Assembly: GCA_026874595.1 (NCBI GenBank)
Contig: CM049311.1
Coordinates: forward strand, 21,940,676 to 22,004,675
Direction of reading: 5' to 3'
DNA: 64,000 nucleotides
From: Sipunculus nudus
Taxonomy: Eukaryota > Annelida > Sipuncula > Golfingiida > Sipunculidae
Position numbers and translations under genes: made by a program. Positions 46,545-60,525 of this stretch are shown in pieces; position 1 is the stretch's first letter; every line of letters begins with the position of its first letter. The notes beneath the pieces are model-generated. The model was given only the letters and a program-made list of their open reading frames with translations, made no database searches and was not told the origin of the DNA.

Positions 46545-48900
46545 TGCAGAGCCTCCGAGGGATCTTTTCCATTCAACGAGGTTTCCAGACGCTCTCCCCG
46601 TATTTTCAATATTGTACCCAATCAGTACTGATTTAATTAACTCTGTGCCCGTTTTAAGTCGGAAGCTCTCTGCTCTATAATTATTAAAGAGGTACTAAGG
46701 ATTTGACTGTAAGAGTTGGATGCACTGAAACGCTTTATTGTTTTTCAGCATGTATGTCATGCATATTATCATGCATACATTCTTTAACTATAAGATAAAC
46801 CGAACAAACGTGATATATGCATGGAGGTCTCATGAATACCTGAGATTGGATGAAACGTTTCGTTTATGAAAGGGATGAGAACTAAATTTAATAATGATAT
46901 AATTTTGTACTTTAGTCACATTACAGACGTTGACCAAACCTTAACCCAGATGACAATTCAGGCCAAATTGTTAATAAAAATAGAAAACAGCTTAATTGTG
47001 ATAAAACAAAATCAAACATTCATCCCTATAATTCGTCCCAATTAAGGGGAGCAACGTAATTGATGCTATCAATTACCAACAACTATAGTTTCACAGTAAC
47101 GACAAAAAAAAAATCAACCAGTTGAAAGTTGGAGCGATGACTACAATAATTCTGTGAAAATCTCGTCCCCTTTTTGATAAACAATACATCATGGTTTACA
47201 TACATCATGCATGTTCCACCAAAAAGAACAGAAAACCGACGTTGTTTTGTTTGATTTCTAAGGACATTTGCCATGAGTGATAAAAACGTTAAATGATAAA
47301 TACGACCAGGTCTATATTTGCTCGTTTGAATTCGAATATTTGATGTTTGACATCTGTACATATACCCGGGTTGGCACAATAACAAGAAACTATGCGTTCG
47401 CGAAAAGTTGATACACATGCACAAACATACAAATGCACACAGATGAATTACATAAAAAATGTTCAAGACGCCTCTCGATTCAAACGTTTTACATTCAGCG
47501 TTTAGCAGTGAATAAATGTAATCCCCTTAATAATTCTAATCACGAACACAATAAGTTAACTAGAATATCAGCAGAAGCTGACAAAAGCCCTCAGACAAAA
47601 GAACAGTGTTTAGAGATGGTAACAGTAACAAGTACTAAATATCTGTTCTCACATGGATGTATATCTGTACATGTCTCAGTTATAAATTTAAAATGGAGAG
47701 GTATGTACCATGATTCATTACAATCCACCCATCTTCGAATTTGACCGAGATTTTGTCAATATACATCTTCACCGAAAAAATAAAATTCCTACGGTGAATC
47801 CTTTTAGAGATATCCCGCTCACAAGCCCAAAGTTGAAAAATCCGATAAAAATTTATTAAAAATCAGAAATTGTAGGTGGCGCCACCAAACTTGTGTAGTA
47901 GGTACAGACTATCAGTCCTAATAATCATAGTAAGTTCTGATTAAAAACGCCATATGTTGGTTTCGCAACTGATGAAGAGACTGTTCGTGCATTTTTTTGT
48001 ACCCGATCGGAAACTCTTGCCGACCCAGGCCTTCTCAAGCTGTCCTAGTTGAAATTTATATCAGCTGAAGTAAAACTATATAACATTTACAAACATGTGA
48101 TTGGCCTCTAGGAAATCCTTTGTCGGCCCTGGCTGACCCCCCCCCCCCCCCCCCATGGGTATGCAATTATGTTATCAACCAGTCCCTGCATGGTCACAAT
48201 AAACTACTGTGTAACGAACGCTGTCACTATCTGGGTAGGACATCGACTGATGTTCCCATTACGACTAGAGGGGGGGGGGGGGGGGGGATAATCCCGATCC
48301 CCCCAGTATTGAAGTCCCTGCACTGCGCAGTTCATAAACCGTGTTAGTGACATAGACACTAAGCTTTAAAGCAATATTAAAGGTATGCTTTACTGAACAG
48401 GTACCAAAATTATCTGTCATAGAAGTTTATGAAAATTCAGTTTTTATTTTTTAACAAAAAATTAAACTTAATGGTGCGGTGTAATAAAAAAATATTAAAC
48501 ACTATCCTTTCCTTGAATTGGAGTCGATTTACTTATGTGCATAAAAGGTGAAATGTCTAGATGAAGAATTTCGAAAATTGAATATAGTGTCACTTTATCA
48601 ACATTTCTTTAAATTATTTCGGTCGTTACCTAAAATTGGAGGTCACACGTTCATTTTTACTGCCATCATAAAATTAAAATGCGTAATAATATGTTCTTTA
48701 AAAAAGTCACCCCTATGATACCTGGACCCAATCTCATTTCTAGAATATTCCTAAACCGCTTTTTTATCATTCATGGGCTGTTAAATGAAATTGCTGTACA
48801 AATGAAAAACACTGCATTTCATGTATGATGTAAGTTAGGCTTCGATGCAGGCATTCGAGAACTGTTGATTCAAGCACTAACATGAGATATTAACCTGGAG
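46545..48900. other. no gene recognised
   Basis: AT-rich spacer. It contains a poly-C run at 48137-48154 and a poly-G run at 48270-48287, about 115 bp apart, which could pair with each other. Frames of 100-127 codons at 47083-47744 show no domain I know. Confidence 0.4.
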
Positions 48901-48914
48901 CGAAAAAAAAAACG

Positions 48915-49175
48915 GCTCCTTTGGCTCCGGGGTAGAGCTCAGAACTCTAAGCCGGGATCGTGAGTTAAAATCTCAGCGGCGGAGTAGTATGATCTGAGAG
49001 CGAGCGCTCTGCAGGCTTAATGGGTAGGCTGTACCCCACAGCCGTGTATCATTCATAAACGAGTGCGTCTTGGGGAGATTCCTCGGTGTTAAAAGCAAGC
49101 AACGGGATCATTAAACATCCAGGACCTGCAGGTGCGCTAGACAACGGCCTTGGGTGACACCAGGATATATAAAAA
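48915..49175 (+). mobile_element. tRNA-derived SINE
   Basis: CTCCGGGGTAGAGCTCAGA resembles a tRNA box A and GTGAGTTAAAATC a box B, spaced as in a tRNA head. A non-tRNA body follows (CGTCTTGGGGAGATTCCTCG...GTTAAAAGCAAGCAA), ending in an A/T-rich tail near 49175. This layout is that of bivalve SINEs. I did not match it to a named family. Confidence 0.55.
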
Positions 49176-49813
49176 ATAAAATTTTCTATCACGTGGTTCA
49201 ATATCAAAATGATACTCTGTAAATGTAAATACTAAGATCTTACATAAGTCGGCATTAAAATAAAGAGGCGATACCTCCAAAAAAAACCTGGAACAAACTG
49301 TCTTGTCAGGTGTCTGTCCTTCCTGGTCTCTCACCTTGGTGATCCCACTTCTATGCCGCGGCATGTTCTTAAAACTGTTAAATAGAGCATTACGTAAAAA
49401 CAAATAAATATTTCATTAAATTGTGATCCCTAATATCAGTTAGAGAGAGGTATTGTTTTACCCTTGACTTTTTGGTCTGAATGTGTGCAATTTTACGTAA
49501 ACAGTTATAATTCTTTCGATCAGTTCGAAAAAGATTTCGAAGAACTGTTATAAAAGGTAAAGAAAGCACCCAGTATTAATTCATGATTTTTTAAAGGTAA
49601 TCTGAATTGCCATAATATGTTTTTTAGCAGTCAAAGGTATCTTTCTACCATTATTTGATGATATAGAGCTATTTATCTTGGAGGTGACTGGCCTGGGATG
49701 GGGTTGGTAAACAGTGACACACATTTCATGTGTTGCTGTTTAGTTTAATCAGGATGCAGGTGGAGGTCGTGGTCTCTGACTACTCTCTTGTTAATTTCTA
49801 TGATTATCATCTT

Positions 49814-50282
49814 AAAGGTGCCCATACACCTACCTTTTGAAATAGAATTTATGTGAATTCTGGCTTCCTCTGTGTTTATATTAATGATCTAAGGGTAATT
49901 TTGGTTTTGAAATGTTCTTATAAGGTCTAAGTGAAGAATGTATGAACTTGTTTATAAACAACCTGTTTGTAAACACAGTAATATTGACAGAAGGAATAAA
50001 CATGTAACCTAAGGTGGAAGGTTACATATATGTGGAAGTAAAGGGATCACTTGTTGCAAAACGCCATTTGCAAAGCTCTGGCTAATCTAACTTGCTTCCA
50101 GATGCCCTTGTTGAATTTGTCTTCTTTTTTTTGGCGGGCCCTCACATATTATAAACACGTAGATATATACAAAACAAACAGCCTGTGTGCGATGATACCC
50201 ACAATTTCTGTCCTATATAAAAGCAACAAGAGTTTTTATCCTTAGTTTATAAAGGTTAGATAGATGATTGGGCCCCTTTTAA
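49814..50282. mobile_element. MITE with TTAAAGG ends, family 2
   Basis: Begins CTTAAAGGTGCCCATACACC and ends GATTGGGCCCCTTTTAAAG, so the ends are imperfect inverted repeats next to TTAA-like sites. Parts match 61932-62160 in the same orientation (for example GATGCCCTTGTTGAATT and GGCTTCCTCTGTGT). Confidence 0.7.
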
Positions 50283-51897
50283 AGATATATCAGTTTTCAC
50301 GCTTTCTGCTGTATATCAATCCGAGTTACCCTTAATGTATCCTCAGGTTAACAATCTGTATGCTTGCAATACAAATAAATATTAAAATCCCATAATTTGT
50401 ATTATGTAAGAATAAATCATTTTCTTCGTTTTGTATGTTCAGCTTTATTAGGTAATATTCGATTTTAACATAAACAGGTGCCTTATATTATGTTCCTCTT
50501 GCATGTCAGTAGGTAACTACATTCATTTCGCTGAAGCTTATAAGGTCAGCTTCCACGTTCATACATATAGAACATGACTGCTAAATTTATTTAAAGAGTT
50601 CCTAGTTGTTCTAGCTTTAAATGAAGATATATGTACAGAAATATTCGCAATAAATGAGAGCTATCATAATATTGACTAAAAACCGGTATAAATGAAGCTA
50701 CAACATAAAATATTTCCTTTATACATCTGTCCCTGCTACTGACAATTTGTGCCCATCCCCTGTGCGTGATTATCAAATATTCTGTATTCCTCAAGTAGTC
50801 TTTGAAGATTTCGTCTTAATGTATTATGTATTCTCTCTACTAAACCTAAAATATATAATGCAGCCAGTATGCTTTTGAAAAAAAACAGCGTGTTTTTATG
50901 GTGTATGCATTCTCTTTTTTTTTGCATGTTTTTATATCTTTGGTGCATTTGCTAAAACCTAGTGTTAAAAGAATGTCAGGTCTATATATACACCACTGTT
51001 ATATTTATATAAAAAAATGTACCATAGGTTTACAGTCGCCTAGTGACCAAATACGGAAGGCTTCCATAGTGACGAACTTAAAAATAAGTTCAAGGTCACA
51101 ACGAAAAACTAGGTGTTAATCTGTCTTCGAATTGAAAAAAATGGACAATTATCACAAGCACGGAAAGAAGCACCAAAATAAAATCTGGACCAAAGTTCTA
51201 ATATAGAACTTCTCAACACCAATAAGTCTTCCTTCACTCTGCTGTTACTTTAACAAACACTCTTTTTTTTCCAAGCACCACGGACGCTTGATTATTTCAA
51301 ATTTAATCGGTTCACTTTCACACTTAATTAATATGGTAATTATGAATCATATTTTTCCAGTTATTTTCTTGTACATTTTTCTAATTATAATGGTTATTAA
51401 TCTTCAAAGGTGTGTATATATTTATATATAGAGATCTATAATATTTAAAGTTTATTTCCCTAACCTCCACACAGTTTCATTTAACTCTATACATAACTTT
51501 TTGAGTAATATTGATAACAGACAAAAACAAAAAAAGGGTCCAACAAGGACGATAACCTTATTATACCTCCTTGCAGAGCTATTTTAAAGCATGAACATTT
51601 AACGTTTAATGACAAACCTTGCAAAGTTTATAAACGGAATTGAAGAAACCTAGGGTGGAACATTCAGCATAAACAAAATCATTATTATGGTTCATTATTA
51701 AAGATAATTTTGTGTGACGATTCTTCGATAAATGTTCAAACTTGTATCAAATATAAATTAGAAATCTGCATTCTAAGGAATGCAGTCCTCCGCCATGTGG
51801 GATGCAGACACCCGCTCACTTCAGAACTGAGAGTACAAGTATCGATATCGCTCTGTGATCATTGAAATCTCGGTGCTGAAGTTCATATTACCGGTGT

Positions 51898-52077
51898 GTA
51901 CAAGCCGCATTGCAGAGAATTACTGGACACCCTCACTCCAAGGTATACTTGGCGCTCGATCGTGACCTGAACAGGGCGGCAGTCGCATTTGCAGTCACTT
52001 ATTTAGCCCATATTCACAGGTTCAATCGTGAATATGTGACTGCACATTGGTGTGTATTCCTGGAAGTTCTGCTTTGA
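51898..52077 (+). CDS. exon-like fragment, possible relative of the 1.8-3.1 kb gene
   Basis: An open stretch of 59 codons up to TGA 52075-52077. HPHSKVYLALDRDLNRAAVA and AHIHRFNREYV have the same spacing of hydrophobic, AVA and FN..Y positions as the 2241-2402 exon. Similarity is weak and judged by eye. Confidence 0.3.
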   Translation, partial: VQAALQRITGHPHSKVYLALDRDLNRAAVAFAVTYLAHIHRFNREYVTAHWCVFLEVLL

Positions 52078-52525
52078 TCCAGAAAATGAGCCTGACCTTC
52101 AACATAACAAAAGAAGGAAAAAATGACACGCGAGCGCCGAAGTTGAGGATGTCAGATATACCCCCGCAATAGGCGCTGCTCTAGGAACAATAAACATGAT
52201 AGATGAGTGAATGTTTAACTCTTAGGCCCAAATATTAGGAGAAATTTAGAGGAGATAGAGATGAAAAGCCAAGGTCTATAAATACTTCTTAAGGCATAAT
52301 CCGGCTCGCTTAACAGGTCTGCTAGTAGATATAAAGTTAGTCTCGTTCTACATAGGATTTGGTAGGATTATGTCTAGAGGAGAAACGAATTATTTTTGGC
52401 TATTGTATGCTGATGTTCATTTGTTAATATTTGGAATGAGATTATGTGTTTAACTTGTTATAAGTGTCAACGGATTGTTCGATCATGTAATCTTAACAGT
52501 CGGTGTGTTCGTGCGTGCTCCTATA

Positions 52526-52635
52526 GTTCTGATATTTTAATGAACCCACTAATTCTTTAGACTGCTGTGAGGTCTCTTTCGTTCTGATATTTTAATGAAC
52601 CCACTAATTCTTTAGGATGCTGTGAGGTCTCTTTC
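52526..52635. repeat. 55-bp direct tandem duplication
   Basis: GTTCTGATATTTTAATGAAC and the following 35 bases occur at 52526 and again at 52581 with one small difference near the end. Confidence 0.9.
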
Positions 52636-53487
52636 TTTTGTTGCACTTCTGGTTTAAAAAAACTTAGTTGCACCTAAGAAAGCTATGGATCCATATATGC
52701 CTATAAGGCGGATTCTTTGTCAACATAGGTGTGTAGCTACCTCTAGTTTAGGTCCGTCATTCTTATAGTACACAGGTTTTAGAGCATGAATCATACTCAT
52801 CATTCAGTGACTAAAATGACTGAATATGCAAATATATGAGGGCGCCAAGTGGAACACTCTGGATCTTTTAAATACTCACCTAATAGTTTAAAGGTTTCAA
52901 AATAGTTTGGTTTGTCGGCCCTACAAAACAAAACAGTTTGTTTTTAGTTGGATTTACTTTAAGTGCTGCACCAGTTGCTTATGTGTTCGAGCTGCACTTG
53001 GATCGAGTGGGACGAATAGTAAACCTTGGAACCAGTGGCCCGGATAACTATGTCGTCAGCGTCTTAGGAAGGTTGTTAACACACAGGATATGGAGTTAAG
53101 ACTTTAAACCATTAAGCTTAAGCATGAGGGCTTTTTTTTGTGGTTGCATTTTGTTTCAAATTCGAGGGTTTCGAATTCGCGAAAATTCGCGAAAGGGAAT
53201 TTATCGCGAAAATAAAACCTTTGTGAATAAAAGTTCAAATCGTCGATCGGAAGTTGGGAACAAAAAGACTGATATTATAAATAAAACTGGACCTTGTATT
53301 TTAAACTTTTTTGACGGAATAATGTCCTCTCAACTGATTTTTCTATCCAGTGCTTACGATTTTGTCAACTGATTAGATAATGGGTTAGTCTTGGCTGGTA
53401 ACCGACTGGTTTGATTTAACCCCGGGAATATGAAACCAACCACAGCATCGGTCAGGAATGAGAAGACTAATCCCCTCCGGGCTTATA

Positions 53488-53519
53488 CCCCCCCCCCCCC
53501 CTCCCCCCCCCCCCCCCCC
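53488..53519. repeat. poly-C tract
   Basis: About 31 C with one T, a G-quadruplex candidate on the minus strand. Confidence 0.95.
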
Positions 53520-54921
53520 ATATGGGACTGTTGACAGAAAACCACCGAAAATCGACCAAAAGCACTGAAAATAAACTAAGTTGTTTGACATTGTAAGTGA
53601 TAACTAACATAAAATGACAACGTTAATATGAAAATACATATATATGTGGTGTCTTGGTTTCAGACCATTCTTTGAATATATGCTGAATTCCCGGTCAGAT
53701 GTTGACCTCCCGCACCCTGAGGGAAAGCCTGATTGATCCCTTAAACAAAAATGGGCCAAACAGCTCAGTAATATTACTAGTAATATCATAGTAATTCGGT
53801 TATTAATATTTTCCCCAATTTCTTGCCCAAGCAGGGCAGCAGCCCAAAAGCCTGAAATTTGTTGATTTGTCAGTTGTCTTGCCAGGTTTTGGGATCACTC
53901 TATATATGCTCATGAAATGCACATCGTGTATATATTTACCATTCTCCCCAGACAGGAGCCTGGGAATTGCTTAAGTATCTTGTAAGTAAATTTGTTCAGT
54001 CCAGGGCTTGTTTGCCATGGGATTTAGCAAAGGACCGCTTACTACAAAGTCTAACAGATTCTTGAATGGCCCTTTCCCGAGGTGCCCTGGATACTTTTTC
54101 CTACCCTGTGCCTTTAGTATTTTGCATATTTTAAGCTTATTAATATAAGAACAATTTTCGGATTTTGTGCCAAAAAGTCGGGAAAAAAAGGAATTATTCC
54201 GCTCTTTAATCAGCCGATACATGTCCTATCATCAAACTCTCCGCTGAAACATTCACGCTTGGACGATGTCATCGGAGTACTTTCGTGTTGCATCCCCGCG
54301 CCCTTATCGAATCCTGATTGTTTTATTTTCCCAGTTATTCAACATGGCTGCTCTGGGGCCATTTTCCATTTAGACTAAAACCAAGATGTCGCAAGCCGAG
54401 AGTCCAATATAACACTTATGCAAGCACGGGTACCTAACCAGTAGTTTAAACATATTTTTCATGAGTTTCTCTGGTTGAGAAAAAGAAAAGAACGAAAAAT
54501 ACTTTAAGCAGTATATTTTATTTGTAAGTTTGTTGTATTAAAGCCTATGCCACAAATAATGCCGTACAAATCAGGCCGATGTATCTGCATTTATTCCCCA
54601 AAATCTCTTTCTTGAATGAATTGAAATTGCCTAAACTTCAATCTGGGAGAGTTGTGGTTCTGCTGAAATATTTACAGAATTTGCAAAATTACCATATACA
54701 ACCGAGGAAAGAGCATTAATCGTTCTGTTGCAGTTTGTCTGGGTTGCACCATCAATAAATGATAAACACTGCAGTTTGTCTCGATTTCGGGACTAACCAC
54801 GAAGCAGACCTGCACGTTATTCCTTCTGGGTTACTACTGTTTATCTCTAAAAATTTCTGACAGGAGAGAGATTTCTAAATTAAATGGCACTTTCTATGAC
54901 TTTAATTACTAGATGCTTCAT

Positions 54922-55412
54922 TAAAGGGACATAATCAGGAGCTAAATTATGGGTTTTCTTTAACACTATCAGTTCAGTTTTGCTTTATACAAATATTTCC
55001 TAGCACACGGTCTCATTTCCTCGCATACGGCTGTTTAACACCATGTTATGGCTCTGCGTGTTGGTAAACACAGTCTGTTTACCATAACAAGGCAGCGTGA
55101 CCGGAGGTCCGATAAAGAGGGGCAACACGCGGTGTTTCAGCAAGCAGAAACATGTATTACATTTTTTGGGTCAAGTCAGACCGGGCATCTCCTGATTGAC
55201 ATGTGTTTTGGCTCAGCGATGCACAAGGTCCCACGCGCTGTGTTTACGTTGACACCTTTCATCGCGCCCGGTCCACTGTTTTAACAGTTGTTTACAAGAG
55301 AAAGCAAGCGGTTTCAGGGCAATATTTTGGCAGGTACATATACATTTCAAAGGGAAAAAAAGCCATTTTTCGTGTTAACTTAATATGCTTTAAAGGTGAT
55401 TGGGCCCCTTTA
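54922..55412 (+). mobile_element. MITE with TTAA sites, family 1 (piggyBac-like), copy A
   Basis: The left end TTAAAGGGACATAATCAGGA and the right end, inverted, TTAAAGGGGCCCAATCACC form imperfect inverted repeats, each starting with TTAA. The interior is GC-richer (GTAAACACAGTCTGTTTAC, CGGAGGTCCGAT). A second copy lies at 60526-61028 in the opposite orientation. No protein is encoded, so it is non-autonomous. Confidence 0.75.
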
Positions 55413-57611
55413 AGCAACCAGAGATGATTGGTTTAACATGAATATATATCAGTTTGCTTTAATGTCAGTAAGTGCAGAGACCGTTCCTGTTCCAGTAAGA
55501 CCTGTCCATGTTAAAACTTAACTCTAGTATGGAAAACATTAAAGTGCCAGTGATAAGGCCAATAAAAAAATTGGTTGATGAACGAATCTTATTTAATAAA
55601 TGCCTGCAAAATAAACCCTTGCAATCCAGTGTCAACTAACAAATGCCAAACTGAAAGACGTACTTTGTTCAACCTGTATTTTTTACATACACTAAATGGT
55701 GCTATTGAGCTCCTTTCTAGTTTTCTTGTAAATCTTTAAAATACAATTTTTCTTCTAAATTGTCAAAGAAACACGTTACCTTGAGATTAAGAGAATCTAT
55801 CTATACAAAAAGTGTAAACATCCTAGGATAGTAAACATAAATTATGTCATCTGTAGGTTACATACTCGTACAGGTCACATGATCAATATTTGGTAAAGCA
55901 CATTACAAATTGCAAGCAAACCCAAATATCAATACATCAAAAAGCGAAATTTAATAGTTCCATAAAAATATCATTTTGAAGATGAATCATTGAAATCGGT
56001 ACTCATATTTAAGTCTAATTGCTTTAAGGAATAGCTATCCATCACATAAGAGCTAAATTATTTTTTTATATTTCCTGACTTTAACAGGAAGAACTGAAAA
56101 CGATAATTTTGACTCACTCAAAGTTAGTTACAAAGCTTGCAGCTTAACTGACATACCAGTCACGGGATTATTATGCTGGATACATAGCATGAATGGAAAC
56201 ACTTGCAATTTTTCTCCATAAAATAATCAATTATACGAGAGGAAAAAGGCATGCTTTTGCTGTTTTTTTTTTCTTCAGCTGCCCTATCAGATAAGACAGG
56301 AACATTTTCAGTTGTTGATTGTTGATGTAATTAGTTCCTACATTTGTTGAAACATATATGGAGATTACAGAGTATAAAGATGAGAAATACAGAGTGTAGG
56401 ATGATGCAGAAAATGCAGATGATAAAAGACGCACACTTGTGAAGTTCTCTGAAGATGCAGGTATTTTCCCCCGAATAACAGTAGAAGTAATCTATATGGA
56501 ATTGACCTATATCCACCCTAGCCAATTGCTCCGCCCTTTAACCTGATTATTATAATGAGCCACCAACACGATCCTACACAGAATATCTTTTATGCCCATG
56601 GTAGCGAGAGCTGCTTACAATATAATAATGACGTCACAAATGTCGATGACGCATGCCGTCGTATTGATTGGCGTCAGCAACTGGTATCGCTGTCCAGTAT
56701 TGTTTAATATATGTCAGTCATTGTGAACTGTCTTGCAATATATTTGATTATTTGTCTTATACGAATGACTTACCAGGTAAGACATTATTATTTATTCGGT
56801 AGTCGGAGGAATGGCTCCTGCAAGCTTAAGCCTAGAACTTTTTATACTGTCACCTTTGTATAAAATAAATATAAAAAAACATGCCGACATTGGTACTGGT
56901 ACAGACTACACGTGTTCTGTTTGACAGAGCCGGATAATTGACGCTGAACAATGTTTACGGTCACCTGATTGGTTGCTCGTTAGTCTAGTGCATATGATTA
57001 TTCATTGAATGAATATGCGATTTAGGTCACATAGAGATCATGGATTGGTCAAATTCTTAAGTGTGTTGGTACAGAGCGTATAACGTCAGCTACATACACC
57101 TGTTGATCATAAATGATACATTATTGAAAAGCTGATGTTACAAGCTATTATGCAAGACCACATTAACCATTGTATGAAGTATATAATCACTCATTTGTAG
57201 TTAAGAGGTGAAACTATAGGAATGTTTTACTTAAGCAGCATACACCTAATAACCACAAACAGTATGTCGTTCTAAAGCTTATAGTTTAGGCTATCATTTG
57301 ATACCAACTTTGACTGAATACGTTTAGCATATAAAGCATGTTTAATTCATTATACTGACTACATACAGGGATGAACATTACATCTCGTTCAGATTATTGT
57401 AATATTTTTTTCTGTTTCCCGGTCTTTAAATGGAGTATTATACAGACATGTCTTCAGGTCTAACTTTGTGTTCTTTGCGGGAGACTCAGCAACAGTAAGT
57501 CTCAATACATAACGTTTGTTTACACCTCGTGTTTACTCATTCACAAATGGCTCTTTTCTCAGATAAGATTTCTTGTTTCTTATAGGAATATAAGTAAGTA
57601 AATGTATTCCT

Positions 57612-57821
57612 TTAGTGCGGACTAAATGAAAGATGAGAGGTAAAGCCACGCAGTCTCTCAACTTCGAGTAAACCAAGACGGTCAAAGCTGATCTTCTTTC
57701 CGGTACTACTCCATGAACAAGAGCTGGTGTAAGGTCCTTGTGTTCCTGATATCCAGAACCCGGGGTACGTGGTATCTGAATAAGGCGCTGCAATATCATT
57801 ACACCTTGTTAGCATAAACAC
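57612..57821 (-). CDS. C-type-lectin-like exon fragment
   Basis: Frame containing YPGFWISGTQGPYTSSCSWS followed by STGKKISFDRLGLLE. F-W-x-S-G-T...W-S-S-T-G-K is the usual core of invertebrate C-type lectin domains. A TGATATTGCAG acceptor stands near 57793, so the exon proper probably starts there. It ends at a TAA near 57614 without a clear donor, and no partner exons were found. Confidence 0.4.
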   Translation of the reverse strand: MFMLTRCNDIAAPYSDTTYPGFWISGTQGPYTSSCSWSSTGKKISFDRLGLLEVERLRGFTSHLSFSPH

Positions 57822-58365
57822 ATTACTTGACCAAATATCAGTTGTTGCAGACTATTTTCAGCTTTGGATACATGAACTGGCCTCTTTGGGTAAGATGGGT
57901 TCGATGTTGTCCTTTATATACCCACATTACTTTCCAACGAATACCTCGATAACATAAGACTTTTGGTTCGCTAATAGGCTGGCGTTTTGATTACGCTATT
58001 GGGCAAATATCTACAGGGGCATGGGCGGATAGATGGTCGTAGTAAAAGGTGGGTAGTGGGTGGGTCAGTCAACCCACTTTTACAAGTAAAGAAGTGTGTC
58101 AAATCCAATCTAAACATGCAAATTTAAAGAATTTAAGTCCCTCGCTTCCGCCTTAAGTCCGGTATGGTTTTAAAATCAATGGTAACTTAGTGTAAATAGT
58201 TTTAACCACACTCAACAGATGGTATCATCTGGCAGTGACTGCTAAAAACTCAAGTAATTTGTGCACCGCTAGCGATACCTGTTGGTGATTTGCAAAACTA
58301 AATGTGCTGATTCATCATATCTCAAATGAAATATCCTATTTTATCATCTTGTGAGACAAACACTT

Positions 58366-58368
<3 letters not shown>

Positions 58369-58424
<56 letters not shown>
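58369..58424. repeat. (TA)n microsatellite
   Basis: About 28 TA units. Confidence 0.95.
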
Positions 58425-58428
<4 letters not shown>

Positions 58429-58563
58429 AAAGTGTGTCGGGAATGCACCCAAACGTTACATGACTCTTGCATGCAGAAGCTTAGGGAAGGAAACAGCCCA
58501 AGACGCATAATCCGGGTTTTGTTATCAAATTTATATTTTATATTAGATTTTTGGTAAAAAAGT

Positions 58564-58588
58564 GGGGGGGGGGGGGGAGGGGGGGGGG
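58564..58588 (+). repeat. poly-G tract
   Basis: G run broken by one A, a G-quadruplex candidate. Confidence 0.95.
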
Positions 58589-59271
58589 ATGGCGTGAACC
58601 TGCTCCTAGGAGTTTATTTTAAAATGGTGTTTATTTGTAAGAACGTTGTCTTTAACATGTTTACCTTAACTGGGTATTCAAGCATTTCTGGTAGTGGTTT
58701 TACCCGGCCTCCTGCGCATCAATATTACATTGAAACATTTCTTGCATTACCTGTTATGTTTAAGGAAAAACAAACATTTTTCCAACTTAAATAAGGAGGC
58801 TGATTTCACCTTTCACAACAAGACCTGGGTTGTTATTTATAATGGCTTTAAGATGTTTGGCCTCCTCACGTGTTTCCAAACTAATTAGTTTTGCGTCGAC
58901 TTTTTCACGAAGACCTTACCATTGTCGAAACTGTTTCGGTACGAACTGGTAACAACTTGTGTTGTGAAAAACCTCTTTGGTGAACAAATAGCCGAATGGC
59001 TCAACACAGGTGAAACCTTAAAAAGTAATTATAAAACTTGTTGTCAAAATTAGCCTTCAATTGCATAGACAGGTTAGCTGTGAACTAAAATATAACAGAT
59101 TCATATTGTAGTAAGAGCTATTATTTGAAAATTAGTAAAGAATCTAAGAAAACAAGGAAACTATCTGGCGTGTTGGAGTTATATTTGGAGAGAATATTTG
59201 GATTAGACTACTATACATGCTTGACAAACTCAAAACATAACGTGCTGACATAATTTATAATACTGTGACAG

Positions 59272-59272
<1 letters not shown>

Positions 59273-59339
<67 letters not shown>
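59273..59339. repeat. (TA)n microsatellite
   Basis: About 33 TA units. Confidence 0.95.
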
Positions 59340-60525
59340 TTTTTGATGAACAGCCGGATATAACACACAGGGAGGAGTGTGAAAAGATTATCTTCAATCC
59401 ACTTTAAATGATGAGTTGTAATACTTACGACAATTATTTACTATTCCCGATGACCCCTTATGTCAGATTACGGTTATATCCATGTCTAATAGATGCCGGG
59501 ATTCCTCACATTCGACACCATATCATATAAACTTGCTTTCTGATGACCAATCTCTCGCAATTCTCTTCTTTTGATTGTTCCACTGACTAAATGAAAATTC
59601 TTGGTTCATGTTTTCCATATTAAAAAAAATTAAAGATTACAATAAAAGACGTATAGGACAATTGGATTTAAAATATTCAATATTGGCTAGAAAAACTGAA
59701 ACAAAAATAATGAAAGATAAAATGAAGATTACTAACCGAAAACATACATAAGGAAAACGGCAAACAGGTTCATTGTCCCGATTACATAATAGCAAGACTA
59801 GGAGTGAATCCCTCAGGAATATGTTTGTCGTTAAGTTTATTTTTGGATTTGCTCCAACATATTTGTAGCGCAAAAATAAGCACTTTACTCTTGGATCTGA
59901 TTGATAATTTCGCTGTAACGTATATCATTCATTGTCAATCAAAACTACTTTTAAAACACGTCTTATACCCATTAACTATACGGATGAGTAGAGCCATACG
60001 CCAAATTCCTCCGAATGAAACTAATTGTTTGTACATTAAAATGTCAGATACCCGAAACAATCTTGACATATTTCCATTTAAAACCAAAGTCATTTCCCCA
60101 AAAGAACGATGAATATTGTCTTCCTCATAGGCTATCTTAATCAGGTATTTAATACAATTTTTTTTTCAATATAAATACAAGGTTATATTCTTATATATTT
60201 TTATTTACTTTTGTTGTCAAATTTTCGAACATGGCGAACCAAGAAACTACAAACTATTAGCAAAGGCTTCATCCAAAATAAATATACACACATAAAACGA
60301 TCAGATGTATCATCTGATTAGAAAGAATGATATTTGGTACTGATCCTATATATTTCTAGTTATTCCACGAAATTCCCTTATTTCTCAAATAGTGTTTTTT
60401 CAAAATAAAATATTTTAGTAGAAAAACATTTATGTAGAACATTATATATTCAAAAAGAATGAAAGTCATTATTTTAATTGTATCGCAGAATCTAAACATA
60501 TTACTAAAACAAATAAAAATGTAAA

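Noticed and set aside
48120-48347. 75-codon frame with Pro and Gly runs
   Set aside because: The runs are simply poly-C and poly-G tracts.
36740-59339. CRISPR-like or regulatory meaning of repeated (TA)n tracts
   Set aside because: They are ordinary dinucleotide microsatellites with no unique spacers.
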